From the NCBI RefSeq assembly GCF_002837145.1, contig NZ_NWMV01000028.1, positions 1-39,344 on the forward strand: a stretch of DNA of 39,344 nucleotides. The letters run 5' to 3'. The notes below the pieces were generated by a model that saw only the letters and a list, made by a program, of their open reading frames with translations, was not told the origin of the DNA and ran no database searches. The DNA comes from Macromonas nakdongensis. Lineage in GTDB: Bacteria > Pseudomonadota > Gammaproteobacteria > Burkholderiales > Burkholderiaceae_C. The position numbers and the translations under genes are program-made. Below are positions 25,818 through 34,948 of the stretch, one piece after another. The stretch's first letter is position 1. Each line of letters begins with the position of its first letter.

Positions 25818-26465
25818 TCAAAAACGCCAGGTCAGCGAGAGGGAAACTTGGTTACCGGGCTTCTGGTTCAGAAGGTATTGCAGGGTGTCGGCCGGCGCCA
25901 ACGTGGAGGCCGCCAACCGGCAATTGACCGCCTGCACGCCGCCGATGTCACCGTAGTCGGCGGTGCAGCTTTTTTCCTTGAGCCGGCCACCCAGCACGGT
26001 GGTGACCCGCAGCGACAGAACGGCATCCCGGGCCACCCGGGTTTGCACCACCATGCCCAGTTTGAGGCCGGGGCGGATGGTGTACTTCGGCCCCCGCTCC
26101 CCGGTGCTGGCGCCGAAGATGAACCCGAAGTTCTCGGTCACCTGGGTCATCCAGGTCAGGCTGAGATCGGTCCAGCGCGTCCGGTACCAGTCCTGGAAAC
26201 CCACGGCGCTGCCACCGGCCAGTTCAAACCCCCCGCTCCCAAGGCCACGCACCGTGCGCGACAAGGCCGACCCCTGCTGGATGTCGATCAGGTGGGTGGA
26301 TTCGAGGAAAGAGGCTTGCGGCAGGTAATGGTGGCGCCGAGGCACATCCAGCGCGGCGGCCTTCGTGGCGAGGGCGGCGCAGCCCAGCGCCAGCAGCAAA
26401 CACCCCCAACGGCCCGCGATGGGCCGCTGAACGGTTGCGTCATGCGCTGGATGGTGATGGACCAT
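25818..26465 (-). CDS. Predicted outer-membrane beta-barrel protein, riboswitch-controlled
   Basis: 215 residues. An N-terminal hydrophobic stretch (GCLLLALGCAALATKAAALD) acts as a signal sequence. The rest alternates polar and apolar residues in strand-like runs (TDLSLTWMTQVTENFGFIFG, YTIRPGLKLGMVVQTRV, AVLSLRVTTVLGG, NQVSLSLTWRF) and ends in a terminal phenylalanine, the usual outer-membrane insertion signal. I do not recognise the family. The start at 26465 is supported by AGGAGG four bases upstream. It is the first gene of the operon with the S8 protease, so it may help that protease cross or act at the outer membrane (inference). Confidence 0.78.
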   Translation of the reverse strand: MVHHHPAHDATVQRPIAGRWGCLLLALGCAALATKAAALDVPRRHHYLPQASFLESTHLIDIQQGSALSRTVRGLGSGGFELAGGSAVGFQDWYRTRWTDLSLTWMTQVTENFGFIFGASTGERGPKYTIRPGLKLGMVVQTRVARDAVLSLRVTTVLGGRLKEKSCTADYGDIGGVQAVNCRLAASTLAPADTLQYLLNQKPGNQVSLSLTWRF

Positions 26466-26525
26466 GTGCCCTCCTGCGTTGCGAAGAAGGGCAAGCGGCG
26501 CAGACCCACGACATCTGCGCCTCAC
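26466..26525 (-). promoter_or_regulatory. Expression platform of the c-di-GMP riboswitch
   Basis: Between aptamer and start codon, GGCGCAGA pairs with TCTGCGCC (26497-26521, 9-nt loop). Next, TTGCCCT (26488-26494) can pair with AGGGCA of the Shine-Dalgarno region (26467-26472) or, alternatively, with AGGGCAA of the aptamer's 5' strand (26593-26599). These exclusive pairings suggest control of translation start. No strong T run for an intrinsic terminator is present. Confidence 0.55.
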
Positions 26526-26604
26526 TGCAACCCGGCCACCAACCCTTGCGGGGTAAGGTCCGTCGGCTTTGCGTCCCCAGGTTTCCCTGGGTTTGCCCTC
26601 ATTG
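26523..26604 (-). promoter_or_regulatory. Cyclic-di-GMP-I riboswitch aptamer (GEMM-I)
   Basis: On the minus strand the conserved blocks occur in order and with family spacing: AGGGCAAACC, CAGG-GAAA-CCTG (P2 with GNRA tetraloop), GGGACGCAAAGCC (including the tetraloop receptor side), a P3 arm (ACC..ACCC-CGCA-AGGGT..GGT) and GGCCGGGTTGC closing P1 (GCAA/TTGC). The arm sizes of P2 match the Vibrio Vc2 aptamer. The base equivalent to Vc2 G20 (middle G of GGG) is G, as in c-di-GMP binders rather than cGAMP-type variants, and the C92 equivalent is C. It lies in the leader of the outer-membrane protein/subtilase operon, about 60 nt before the start codon. Confidence 0.93.
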
Positions 26605-26610
26605 TTGCGA

Positions 26611-26652
26611 ATTGTCTCTTTTTTTCGGTCGGATGTACATGATCTGCATCAA
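26611..26652 (-). promoter_or_regulatory. FNR/CRP-type box and -10 of the riboswitch operon
   Basis: TTGATGCAGATCAT (26639-26652, minus) matches the FNR/Anr consensus TTGAT-N4-ATCAA in 9 of 10 positions. GACAAT (26611-26616) is a -10 candidate giving a start near 26604. The box centre is then at -41.5, the class II activator position, and the transcript would begin directly in front of the riboswitch aptamer. Confidence 0.6.
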
Positions 26653-26695
26653 ACCCCAGCCGACCCCGGGTATCCCCCACGTCCGCGCGGGCCGA

Positions 26696-27499
26696 TCAGA
26701 GCGTGAAGCCGTAATCGACGGTCAGCGGCGCGTGATCGCTGAAGCGCTGCGCCTTGTACACCTGGGCCTGGCGGGCGGTGGCGGCCAGCGCCGGCGTGGC
26801 CAGGTGGTAATCAATGCGCCAGCCCACGTTCTTGGCCCAAGCCTGGCCCCGGTTGCTCCACCAGGTGTAGGCGGCCTCGGTCTCGTCCGGGTGCAGGCCA
26901 CGGTACACGTCGGCCAGCCCGCCGTCGCTCAGCAGGCGCGTCATCCAGGCCCGTTCTTCGGGCAAAAAACCGCTGTTTTTCAGGTTGCCTTTCCAGTTTT
27001 TCAGGTCTTTTTCGTGGTGGGCGATGTTGACGTCACCGCACAGCACCAGTTCGCGCTCGGCCGCCAGGGTGGCCAGACGCGGGTAGATCCGGTCCAGAAA
27101 ACGGAACTTGGCCTGCTGCCGCTCCTCGCTCGACGAACCGCTGGGAAAGTAGCAGCTGACGACGCTGCGCCGGGCACTGGGCGTGTCGAAGCGCAGTTCC
27201 ACGCAGCGGCCCTCGTCGTCGAATTCCGGGTCGCCGATGCCGATGACCACGTCGCTCGGCTCGTGCCGGCTGTACACGGCCACCCCGGAATAGCCTTTTT
27301 TGACCGCGTAATGGAAGTGGCCCCGCAGGCCGGCCAGCGTCTCGAACTTGCCGGCCACGTCGGGGGCCTGGGCCTTGAGTTCCTGCACGCAAATACAATC
27401 GGGCGCAGTGGCCGCGACCCAATCCTCCAGCCCTTTGGAAGTGGCGGAACGGATGCCGTTGAGGTTGAGGCTGGTCAATCGAAACAAGGAATTCCCCAT
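26696..27499 (-). CDS. xth: Exodeoxyribonuclease III (AP endonuclease family)
   Basis: 267 residues from MGNSLFRLTSLNLNGIRSAT, the usual N-terminus with the catalytic Asn in LNLNGI. Other active-site parts are CVQELKA (metal Glu), CGDVNIAHHEKDLKN (Asp and Asn), WRIDYHLATP and FSDHAPLTVDYGF (Asp-His). It repairs abasic sites and trims DNA 3' ends. Its start codon overlaps the divergent pyrE start in the four bases CATG (27497-27500). There is no Shine-Dalgarno for this start; a TTG at codon 5 is an alternative. Confidence 0.93.
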   Translation of the reverse strand: MGNSLFRLTSLNLNGIRSATSKGLEDWVAATAPDCICVQELKAQAPDVAGKFETLAGLRGHFHYAVKKGYSGVAVYSRHEPSDVVIGIGDPEFDDEGRCVELRFDTPSARRSVVSCYFPSGSSSEERQQAKFRFLDRIYPRLATLAAERELVLCGDVNIAHHEKDLKNWKGNLKNSGFLPEERAWMTRLLSDGGLADVYRGLHPDETEAAYTWWSNRGQAWAKNVGWRIDYHLATPALAATARQAQVYKAQRFSDHAPLTVDYGFTL

Positions 27500-28199
27500 G
27501 GTGGTTGAAGCAGGCGCGCCGGTCGATGCACTGGCACAGGCATTCGTGCAATTTTCCGTCGAATCGGGCGTGCTGCGCTTCGGCGAGTTCAAAACCAAGG
27601 CGGGGCGGCTGTCGCCTTACTTTTTCAACGCCGGCCTGTTCGACGACGGCGCCAAGCTCGGCCGGCTGGCCTCGTTCTACGCCGAGCGCATCATCGCCAG
27701 CGGCATCGAGTGCGACATGATCTTCGGCCCGGCGTACAAGGGCATTCCCCTGGCGGCGGCGGTGGCCATCGAACTGGCGCGCCTGGGCCGCAACCTGCCC
27801 TTCGCCTACAACCGCAAGGAGGCGAAAGACCACGGCGAGGGCGGCACCCTGGTGGGGGCGCCCCTGCAAGGCCGGGTGCTGATCGTGGACGACGTGATGA
27901 GCGCCGGCACCGCCGCGCGCGAATCGATCGCGCTGATCCGCGCCGCCGGGGCCACCCCGCACGCCGTGGCGATTGCCCTGGACCGCCAGGAAATGGCCAC
28001 CGAACCCACCCCCGAAGGCGGTGTGCGCGACGTGCCCTACAGCGCCGTGCAGTACGTGCGCGAACAGCTGGGCCTGCAGGTGTGCGCGATTGCCAAGCTG
28101 GCCGATTTGCTGCAGTATCTGCAAGCCCATGCGGGCGAAGACATGGCCGCGCACCGGCAACGCGTGCAGGCCTACCGCGACCGCTACGGCGTCCACTGA
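27498..28199 (+). CDS. pyrE: Orotate phosphoribosyltransferase
   Basis: 233 residues. It adds phosphoribose from PRPP to orotate to give OMP. FGEFKTKAGRLSPYFFNAGLF and the PRPP-binding motif RVLIVDDVMSAGTAARE are characteristic, as is FAYNRKEAKDHGEGG with the catalytic loop lysine. The start at 27498 is supported by AAGGA eight bases upstream, lying inside the divergent xth gene. It is somewhat longer than E. coli PyrE (213), with a modest N-terminal extension. It is followed 17 bp later by a DUF4124 gene. Confidence 0.96.
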   Translation: MVVEAGAPVDALAQAFVQFSVESGVLRFGEFKTKAGRLSPYFFNAGLFDDGAKLGRLASFYAERIIASGIECDMIFGPAYKGIPLAAAVAIELARLGRNLPFAYNRKEAKDHGEGGTLVGAPLQGRVLIVDDVMSAGTAARESIALIRAAGATPHAVAIALDRQEMATEPTPEGGVRDVPYSAVQYVREQLGLQVCAIAKLADLLQYLQAHAGEDMAAHRQRVQAYRDRYGVH

Positions 28200-28216
28200 T
28201 CCCCTTCCCGACGCGC

Positions 28217-28885
28217 ATGACCCCGTCCCTCGCCGCCGCCCCCCGTTCAACGCGCACCGGCACGCTGGCACCGGTCCTGCTGGCATGGCTCGCGGCCACC
28301 GTGGCCATGGCGCCCGGACACGCCGGCGGGATCTACACCTGCACGGACGCCCAGGGCCGGCGCCTCACCTCCGACCGCCCCATCGCCGAGTGCATGGACC
28401 GCGAGCAACGCGAGCTCAACCCCAGCGGCACGGTGCGGCGCATCGTCCGCCCGGTGCCCACGGCCGAGGAACGCACCCGCGAAGCCGCCCAGCAAAAAGC
28501 CCAGGCCGAAGCCCAGGCCAAACTGAACGAGGAGCGCCGCAAGGAACAGTTGCTGCAAACCCGCTACCCCAACGCCGACGTCCACCAACAGGCGCGCGTG
28601 GCCGCCCTGGCCGAGGTGGACGACAGCATGGCCGCGGCGCACAAGCACGCCCAGGCGCTCGACAAGCAGCGGCTGGCCATCGAGGCCGAGCTGGAGTTCT
28701 ACAAACGCGACCCGGGCAAAGCCCCCGAGTGGCTGAAACGGCGCCAGGCAGACAACGCCCAACAACGGGCGGAGCAGATCCAGCACGTGGCCGACCTGGA
28801 ACGCGAGAAGGTGCAGATCAACGAGCAGTTCGACGCCGAACTGCGGCGGCTGCGGCAACTCTGGGCGACACCGGGGCCGCGCTGA
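28217..28885 (+). CDS. DUF4124-type periplasmic protein with coiled coil
   Basis: 222 residues. A signal peptide (about 13-37, TGTLAPVLLAWLAATVAMAP, cleaved near GHAG) is followed by the DUF4124 pattern GGIYTCTDAQGRRLTSDRPI with CMDREQREL. Residues about 85-110 are rich in Ala, Gln, Glu and Lys and likely coiled coil (EERTREAAQQKAQAEAQAKL), with a second helical stretch toward the C-terminus. No catalytic motif is seen and the function is unknown. It is probably co-transcribed with pyrE. Confidence 0.82.
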   Translation: MTPSLAAAPRSTRTGTLAPVLLAWLAATVAMAPGHAGGIYTCTDAQGRRLTSDRPIAECMDREQRELNPSGTVRRIVRPVPTAEERTREAAQQKAQAEAQAKLNEERRKEQLLQTRYPNADVHQQARVAALAEVDDSMAAAHKHAQALDKQRLAIEAELEFYKRDPGKAPEWLKRRQADNAQQRAEQIQHVADLEREKVQINEQFDAELRRLRQLWATPGPR

Positions 28886-28921
28886 GCCGGGCACCCGGCG
28901 CGCGCCCAGGCGGCCACGGGT

Positions 28922-30394
28922 TCAGCCCAGCGCCTGTTTCAGCAGTTCGTTGACCTGGCCCGGGTTGGCCTTGCCCTTGCTGGCTTTCATGACCTGGCCC
29001 ACCAGCGCGTTGAAGGCCTTGTCCTTGCCGGCGCGGTACTCGGCCACGTTCTTCTCGTTGGCGGCGATCACCTCGGCGATGATGGCTTCGAGCGCACCGC
29101 TGTCGTTCATCTGCTTCAGGCCCTTGGCTTCGACCAGCGCATCCACCTGCGCCAACGGTTCACCGGCCGGGGCTTCGCCAGCCCACAGCGCATCCATCAC
29201 CTGCTTGGCGGCGTTGTTGCTGATGGTGTTGTCGCTGATGCGCTGGATCAGCGCCGCCAGCAGCACGGCGTTCACCGGCGCCTGGGCGATGTCTTTTTCT
29301 TCCGCGTTCAGACGGCGCGAAACCTCGCCCATCACCCAGTTGCTGACCAGTTTGGGCTGGCCGCAGGCTTGGGCCGCGGCCTCGAAGTAGGCGCCCATTG
29401 CCGGGCTTTGCGTCAACGTGGTGGCGTCGTATTCGGGCAGGCCGTAGTCGCGCACGAAACGCTCGGCCTGGGCGCGCGGCAATTCGGGCATGCTCGCCTG
29501 GACGCGCTCCACCCACTCGCGCGCGATCACCAGCGGCGGCAGGTCGGGGTCGGGGAAGTAGCGGTAGTCGGCCGCGTCTTCCTTGGTGCGCATGGCGCGG
29601 GTTTCGCCGGTGTCGGGGTCGAACAGCACCGTGGCCTGCTGGATCTCAAAACCGTCTTCGATCTGTTCGATCTGCCAGCGCACCTCGAAGTCGATGGCCT
29701 GTTGCATGAACTTGAACGAGTTCAGGTTCTTGATCTCGCGCCGCGTGCCCAGCGGCGCGCCCGGCTTGCGCACGCTCACGTTGGCGTCGCAGCGGAAGCT
29801 GCCTTCCTGCATGTTGCCGTCGCAGATGCCGATCCAGGTGACGATCTTGTGCAGTTCCTTGGCGTAGGCCACGGCCTCGGCGCTGGAGCGGATGTCGGGC
29901 TCGGTCACGATCTCCAGCAAGGGCGTGCCGGCGCGGTTCAGGTCGATGCCGGACTGGCCGTGGAAGTCCTCGTGCAGCGATTTGCCCGCGTCTTCTTCCA
30001 GGTGGGCGCGCACCAGGCGCACGGTCTTTTTCTCGTCGCCCAGGTAGAACGACACCTCGCCGCCCTGCACCACCGGGATCTCAAACTGGCTGATCTGGTA
30101 GCCCTTGGGCAGGTCGGGGTAGAAGTAGTTTTTTCGCGCAAAAACGCTGCGCTCGGCCACGTGCGAGCCCACGGCCAGGCCGAACCGGATGGCGCGCTCG
30201 ACCGCGCCCTGGTTCATGACCGGCAGCGTGCCGGGCAAGGCCATGTCCACCGCGCAGGCCTGGGTGTTGGGCTCGGCGCCAAAGGCCACTGAGGCACGGC
30301 TGAAGATCTTGCTGTTCGTGGAGAGTTGGGCGTGGGTTTCGAAGCCGATCACGACTTCGTAACCGTGCACCAACAGGGATTTTTCTTGGCTCAT
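28922..30394 (-). CDS. gatB: Asp-tRNA(Asn)/Glu-tRNA(Gln) amidotransferase subunit B
   Basis: 490 residues from [39 protein letters not shown] and [49 protein letters not shown] and the C-terminal YqeY-like tail ([16 protein letters not shown]) are GatB signatures. It binds the mischarged tRNA and activates the side chain for amidation with ammonia from GatA. The ATG is 14 bp after the gatA stop. Presence of gatCAB implies at least one of Gln-tRNA or Asn-tRNA is made by transamidation. Confidence 0.97.
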   Translation of the reverse strand: MSQEKSLLVHGYEVVIGFETHAQLSTNSKIFSRASVAFGAEPNTQACAVDMALPGTLPVMNQGAVERAIRFGLAVGSHVAERSVFARKNYFYPDLPKGYQISQFEIPVVQGGEVSFYLGDEKKTVRLVRAHLEEDAGKSLHEDFHGQSGIDLNRAGTPLLEIVTEPDIRSSAEAVAYAKELHKIVTWIGICDGNMQEGSFRCDANVSVRKPGAPLGTRREIKNLNSFKFMQQAIDFEVRWQIEQIEDGFEIQQATVLFDPDTGETRAMRTKEDAADYRYFPDPDLPPLVIAREWVERVQASMPELPRAQAERFVRDYGLPEYDATTLTQSPAMGAYFEAAAQACGQPKLVSNWVMGEVSRRLNAEEKDIAQAPVNAVLLAALIQRISDNTISNNAAKQVMDALWAGEAPAGEPLAQVDALVEAKGLKQMNDSGALEAIIAEVIAANEKNVAEYRAGKDKAFNALVGQVMKASKGKANPGQVNELLKQALG

Positions 30395-30408
30395 GTTGTC
30401 TTGCCCCT

Positions 30409-31908
30409 TCAGAACCCGGCGGGGGCGCGGGTGTGCCAGTCGGTGGCGCACTGGAAATGGTGGGCCGCGCCCAGCAGGCGCGCCTCCTGGAAGTAGTTGC
30501 CGATCAACTGCATACCGACAGGCATGCCCGCGGCGCCCAAGCCCACCGGCACGCTCATGCCGGGCAGGCCGGACAAAGACGCGGGCAGCGTGTAGATGTC
30601 GGCCAGGTAGGCGGCCACGGGGTCGTCGTTCTTCTCACCGATCTTCCACGCCACGCTGGGCGCCACCGGGCCGGCGATCACGTCGCATTGCTGGAAGGCG
30701 GCCTGGAAGTCCTGCGCGATCAGGCGGCGGATCTGCTGCGCCTTGATGTAATAGGCGTCGTAGTAGCCGTGGCTCAGCACGTAGGTGCCGATCAGGATGC
30801 GGCGCTGCACCTCCCGCCCAAAGCCTTCGCTGCGCGACTTTTTGTACATGTCGGCCAGGTCGGCGTAGTCTTTCGCGCGGTGGCCGAACTTCACGCCGTC
30901 GAAGCGGCTGAGGTTGGAGCTGGCCTCGGCCGGGGCGATGATGTAGTAGGCGGGAATGGACAGTTCGGTGCGCGGCAGGGAAATGTCCACCAGCGTGGCG
31001 CCCAGCTTTTCGTACTCGGCCAAGGCGGCACGCAGGGCGGCCAGCACATCGGGGGCGCAGCCGTCGCCAAAAAACTCTTTGGGCAGGCCGATGCGCAGGC
31101 CCTTGAGAGGCTGCGCGGCGGTGGCACCGGCCAGGGGCTGGCCCAGCCCGGCGGTGTAGTCCTCGGCCGGGCGGTCCAGGCTGGTGGAGTCGCGGTCCAG
31201 GTCCGGGCCGGCCATGGCGCTGAGCAGCAGGGCGCAATCGCGCGCGCTGCGGGCCATGGGGCCGGCCTGGTCCAGGCTGGAGGCGTAGGCCACCATGCCG
31301 TAGCGCGAGCAGCGGCCGTAGGTGGGTTTGATGCCGGTGATGCCGGTGAAGCTGGCGGGCTGGCGGATCGAGCCGCCGGTGTCGGTGCCGGTGGCGGCCG
31401 GAGCCAGGCCCGCGGCCACCGCGGCGGCGGAACCGCCCGAGGAGCCGCCGGGCACGCGCTCGGTGTCCCAGGGGTTGCGCGCCGGGCCGTAGGCCGAGTT
31501 GTCGTTGCCCGAGCCCATGGCGAATTCGTCGCAATTCAGCTTGCCGAGCGTCACCATGCCGGCGTCGGCCAGCTGGCGCACCACGGTGGCGTCGAAGGGG
31601 CTGCGGTAGCCCTCCAGCATCTTGCTGCCGGCGGTGGTGGGAAAGTCGGTGGTGACGAAGATGTCCTTGTGCGCCAGCGGCACGCCCAGCAAGGGGCTGC
31701 GCTCGCCCGCGGCGAGGCGGGCGTCGGCGGCGCGGGCCTGGGCCAGGCTGGCGTCTTCGTTCAAGGCCAAATAGGCGCCCAAATGGGCGTGCGCCTGGGC
31801 GCGGGCCAGGAAGTGCTGCGTCAGTTCCACGCTGGAAACCTCGCGCGCGGCCAGCCGGGTGGCCAGCGCGGTCACGTCAAGTTGGTGCAGGTCTTGTTGT
31901 GCGTTCAT
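30409..31908 (-). CDS. gatA: Asp-tRNA(Asn)/Glu-tRNA(Gln) amidotransferase subunit A
   Basis: 499 residues. An amidase-signature enzyme that releases ammonia from glutamine. Catalytic Lys lies in [12 protein letters not shown]; the Ser-cisSer pair lies in [16 protein letters not shown] and [37 protein letters not shown] is the conserved loop. The ATG overlaps the gatC stop by four bases (ATGA), so translation is coupled. Confidence 0.97.
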   Translation of the reverse strand: MNAQQDLHQLDVTALATRLAAREVSSVELTQHFLARAQAHAHLGAYLALNEDASLAQARAADARLAAGERSPLLGVPLAHKDIFVTTDFPTTAGSKMLEGYRSPFDATVVRQLADAGMVTLGKLNCDEFAMGSGNDNSAYGPARNPWDTERVPGGSSGGSAAAVAAGLAPAATGTDTGGSIRQPASFTGITGIKPTYGRCSRYGMVAYASSLDQAGPMARSARDCALLLSAMAGPDLDRDSTSLDRPAEDYTAGLGQPLAGATAAQPLKGLRIGLPKEFFGDGCAPDVLAALRAALAEYEKLGATLVDISLPRTELSIPAYYIIAPAEASSNLSRFDGVKFGHRAKDYADLADMYKKSRSEGFGREVQRRILIGTYVLSHGYYDAYYIKAQQIRRLIAQDFQAAFQQCDVIAGPVAPSVAWKIGEKNDDPVAAYLADIYTLPASLSGLPGMSVPVGLGAAGMPVGMQLIGNYFQEARLLGAAHHFQCATDWHTRAPAGF

Positions 31909-32204
31909 TCGATCACCTTGGGCACCAGGAACAGGCCGCGTTCCACGGCCGGGGCGCTGCGCTGGTTGGCTTCGCGCTGGTTGGGCTCGCTCACCACGTC
32001 GTCGCGCAGGCGCAAGGCCACGTGATCGATCACGGCGGTGGGGTGGGCCAGCGGCTCGACGCCGGTGGTGTCCACCGCCTGCATCTGCTCCACGATGTCG
32101 AAAAAGCCATTCAGGCGGGTCAGCATGCTCTGGGCATGCGCCTCGTCCAGCTCCAGCCGCGCCAGGTTGGCGATGCGGCCGATGTCTTGCAGGGTCAGGG
32201 ACAT
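31905..32204 (-). CDS. gatC: Asp-tRNA(Asn)/Glu-tRNA(Gln) amidotransferase subunit C
   Basis: 99 residues from [19 protein letters not shown], the GatC N-terminus. It holds GatA and GatB together. [22 protein letters not shown] and [20 protein letters not shown] are typical. The start at 32204 is preferred over an ATG seven codons upstream. It is divergent from mreB across 255 bp that carry shared promoter-like elements. Confidence 0.94.
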   Translation of the reverse strand: MSLTLQDIGRIANLARLELDEAHAQSMLTRLNGFFDIVEQMQAVDTTGVEPLAHPTAVIDHVALRLRDDVVSEPNQREANQRSAPAVERGLFLVPKVIE

Positions 32205-32289
32205 GGGGGTCTGTCTGTGGAACACGGGCCGGATGCAACCGCGTGTAAAAGCAAGGAAAAAACCCGCGCCAACGGCCAGTCAGGCAGAG

Positions 32290-33506
<1,217 letters not shown>

Positions 33507-33524
33507 GGCCTCTGCCCGTCGGCC

Positions 33525-34412
33525 ATGCCGCTCGGTACCGTCGACCGCACCCCACCGCCCTTCTTCAAGCAAGGGCCATCGGCCCTGTCCAAACTGCTGG
33601 TGCTCAGCGCCCTGGCCGTGCTGCTGATGGTGGTGGACGCCCGCCGCCAGTGGGCGGCGCCGCTGCGCGCCACGGTCGCGGCGGTGCTGGCCCCGGTGCA
33701 GTGGCTGGCTCTGCAACCGGTGCGTCTGGGCACCTGGGTCGGGCACCACGTCGGCAGCCTGAACGAGGCCCAACAGGCCGCGGCCGAAGCCCGTTCCGAA
33801 TTGGTGCGCCAGGCGCAGCGCGCCAGCATCGTCGAGCACCTGGCCCAGGAAAACCGCGAACTGCGCACCCTGCTGGGCATGCGCGAGCGGCTGCCGCCCA
33901 ACGCGCGCGGCGCCGAAATCCTCTACGAGTCGCCCGACCCCTATTCGCGCAAGGTCGTCATCGACCAAGGCCAGGCGCACACCATCCAGCCGGGCTCGCC
34001 GGTGATGGACGGCTACGGCGTGCTGGGCCAGGTCACCCGCGTTTACCCCACCACCGCAGAGGTCACTTTGCTCATCGACCGGCACCAGGCGATCCCGGTG
34101 ATCAACACCCGCACCGGCCAGCGCAGCCTGGCCTACGGCCTGCCCGGCGAGGCCGAAGGTCGGCTGGAGCTGCGCTTCGAATCGGTCAATACCGATGCCG
34201 AGCCCGGCGACATCCTGACCACCAGCGGCGTCGACGGCATCTACCCCCCGGGCCTGCCGGTGGCTCGGGTGCTGAAGGTGTCGGTGCTGGACGGCTCGGG
34301 CTTTGCCCGCATCGAATGCACGCCGATGGCGCGCATGCACAACACCCTGCACGTGCTGGTGGTGGACCCGGCCACCGACGGACGCCGCCCGCCCCAGGAG
34401 TCGCGGCCATGA
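33525..34412 (+). CDS. mreC: Rod shape-determining protein MreC
   Basis: 295 residues. One membrane helix near residues 22-39 (ALSKLLVLSALAVLLMVVDA) is followed by a coiled coil (about 75-115, AQQAAAEARSELVRQAQRAS, ENRELRTLLGM) and a periplasmic beta domain (YESPDPYSRKVVIDQGQAHT, GVLGQVTRVYPTTAEVTLLID, DILTTSGVDGIYPPGLPVA). It links MreB to PBP2 in the elongasome. It starts 18 bp after mreB; the stop overlaps mreD by ATGA. Confidence 0.96.
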   Translation: MPLGTVDRTPPPFFKQGPSALSKLLVLSALAVLLMVVDARRQWAAPLRATVAAVLAPVQWLALQPVRLGTWVGHHVGSLNEAQQAAAEARSELVRQAQRASIVEHLAQENRELRTLLGMRERLPPNARGAEILYESPDPYSRKVVIDQGQAHTIQPGSPVMDGYGVLGQVTRVYPTTAEVTLLIDRHQAIPVINTRTGQRSLAYGLPGEAEGRLELRFESVNTDAEPGDILTTSGVDGIYPPGLPVARVLKVSVLDGSGFARIECTPMARMHNTLHVLVVDPATDGRRPPQESRP

Positions 34413-34939
34413 TCATGCGGCGCGGTCAGGCCCTGCTGTTGCCGGCCAACCCCTGGTTCGTCTGGGGCTCCCTGTTCGTGGCCCTGTTCCTGGGCATCTG
34501 GCTGGACGTGGCCGTGGCCGGGCGCGCGCCCTGGTTGCCCGACCTGCTGGCGCTGGCGCTGGTGTTCTGGAGCGTGCACCAGCCCCAGCGTGTGGGCGTG
34601 GGCGCGGCCTTCGTGCTGGGCCTGCTGGTGGACGTGCACCACGGCGCCCTGCTGGGCCAGCACGCCCTGGCCTACACCGCGCTGGGCTACCTGGCGGTGG
34701 TTCTGCACCGCCGCCTGCTGTGGTTCGACCTGCCCACCCAGGCCCTGCATGTGCTGCCGCTGTTCCTGGCCTCGCACGCGCTGCAACTGACCACCCGGCT
34801 GATCGCCGGCGACGGCTGGCCGGGCTGGTCACTGGGCCTGGCACCGCTGCTGGAAACCCTGCTCTGGCCACTGGCTACCCTGCTGCTGCTGGCACCGCAG
34901 CGGCGGGCGCACGACCCCGATGAGAACCGCCCCATCTGA
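34409..34939 (+). CDS. mreD: Rod shape-determining protein MreD
   Basis: 176 residues (MIMRRGQALLLPANPWFVWG) with about five membrane helices. FVALFLGIWLDVAVAGRAPW, DLLALALVFWSVHQP and GLLVDVHHGALLGQHALAY are typical MreD segments. It is an integral membrane part of the elongasome. It overlaps mreC by four bases and ends 9 bp before mrdA. Confidence 0.93.
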   Translation: MIMRRGQALLLPANPWFVWGSLFVALFLGIWLDVAVAGRAPWLPDLLALALVFWSVHQPQRVGVGAAFVLGLLVDVHHGALLGQHALAYTALGYLAVVLHRRLLWFDLPTQALHVLPLFLASHALQLTTRLIAGDGWPGWSLGLAPLLETLLWPLATLLLLAPQRRAHDPDENRPI

Positions 34940-34948
34940 GGCCCCGGC

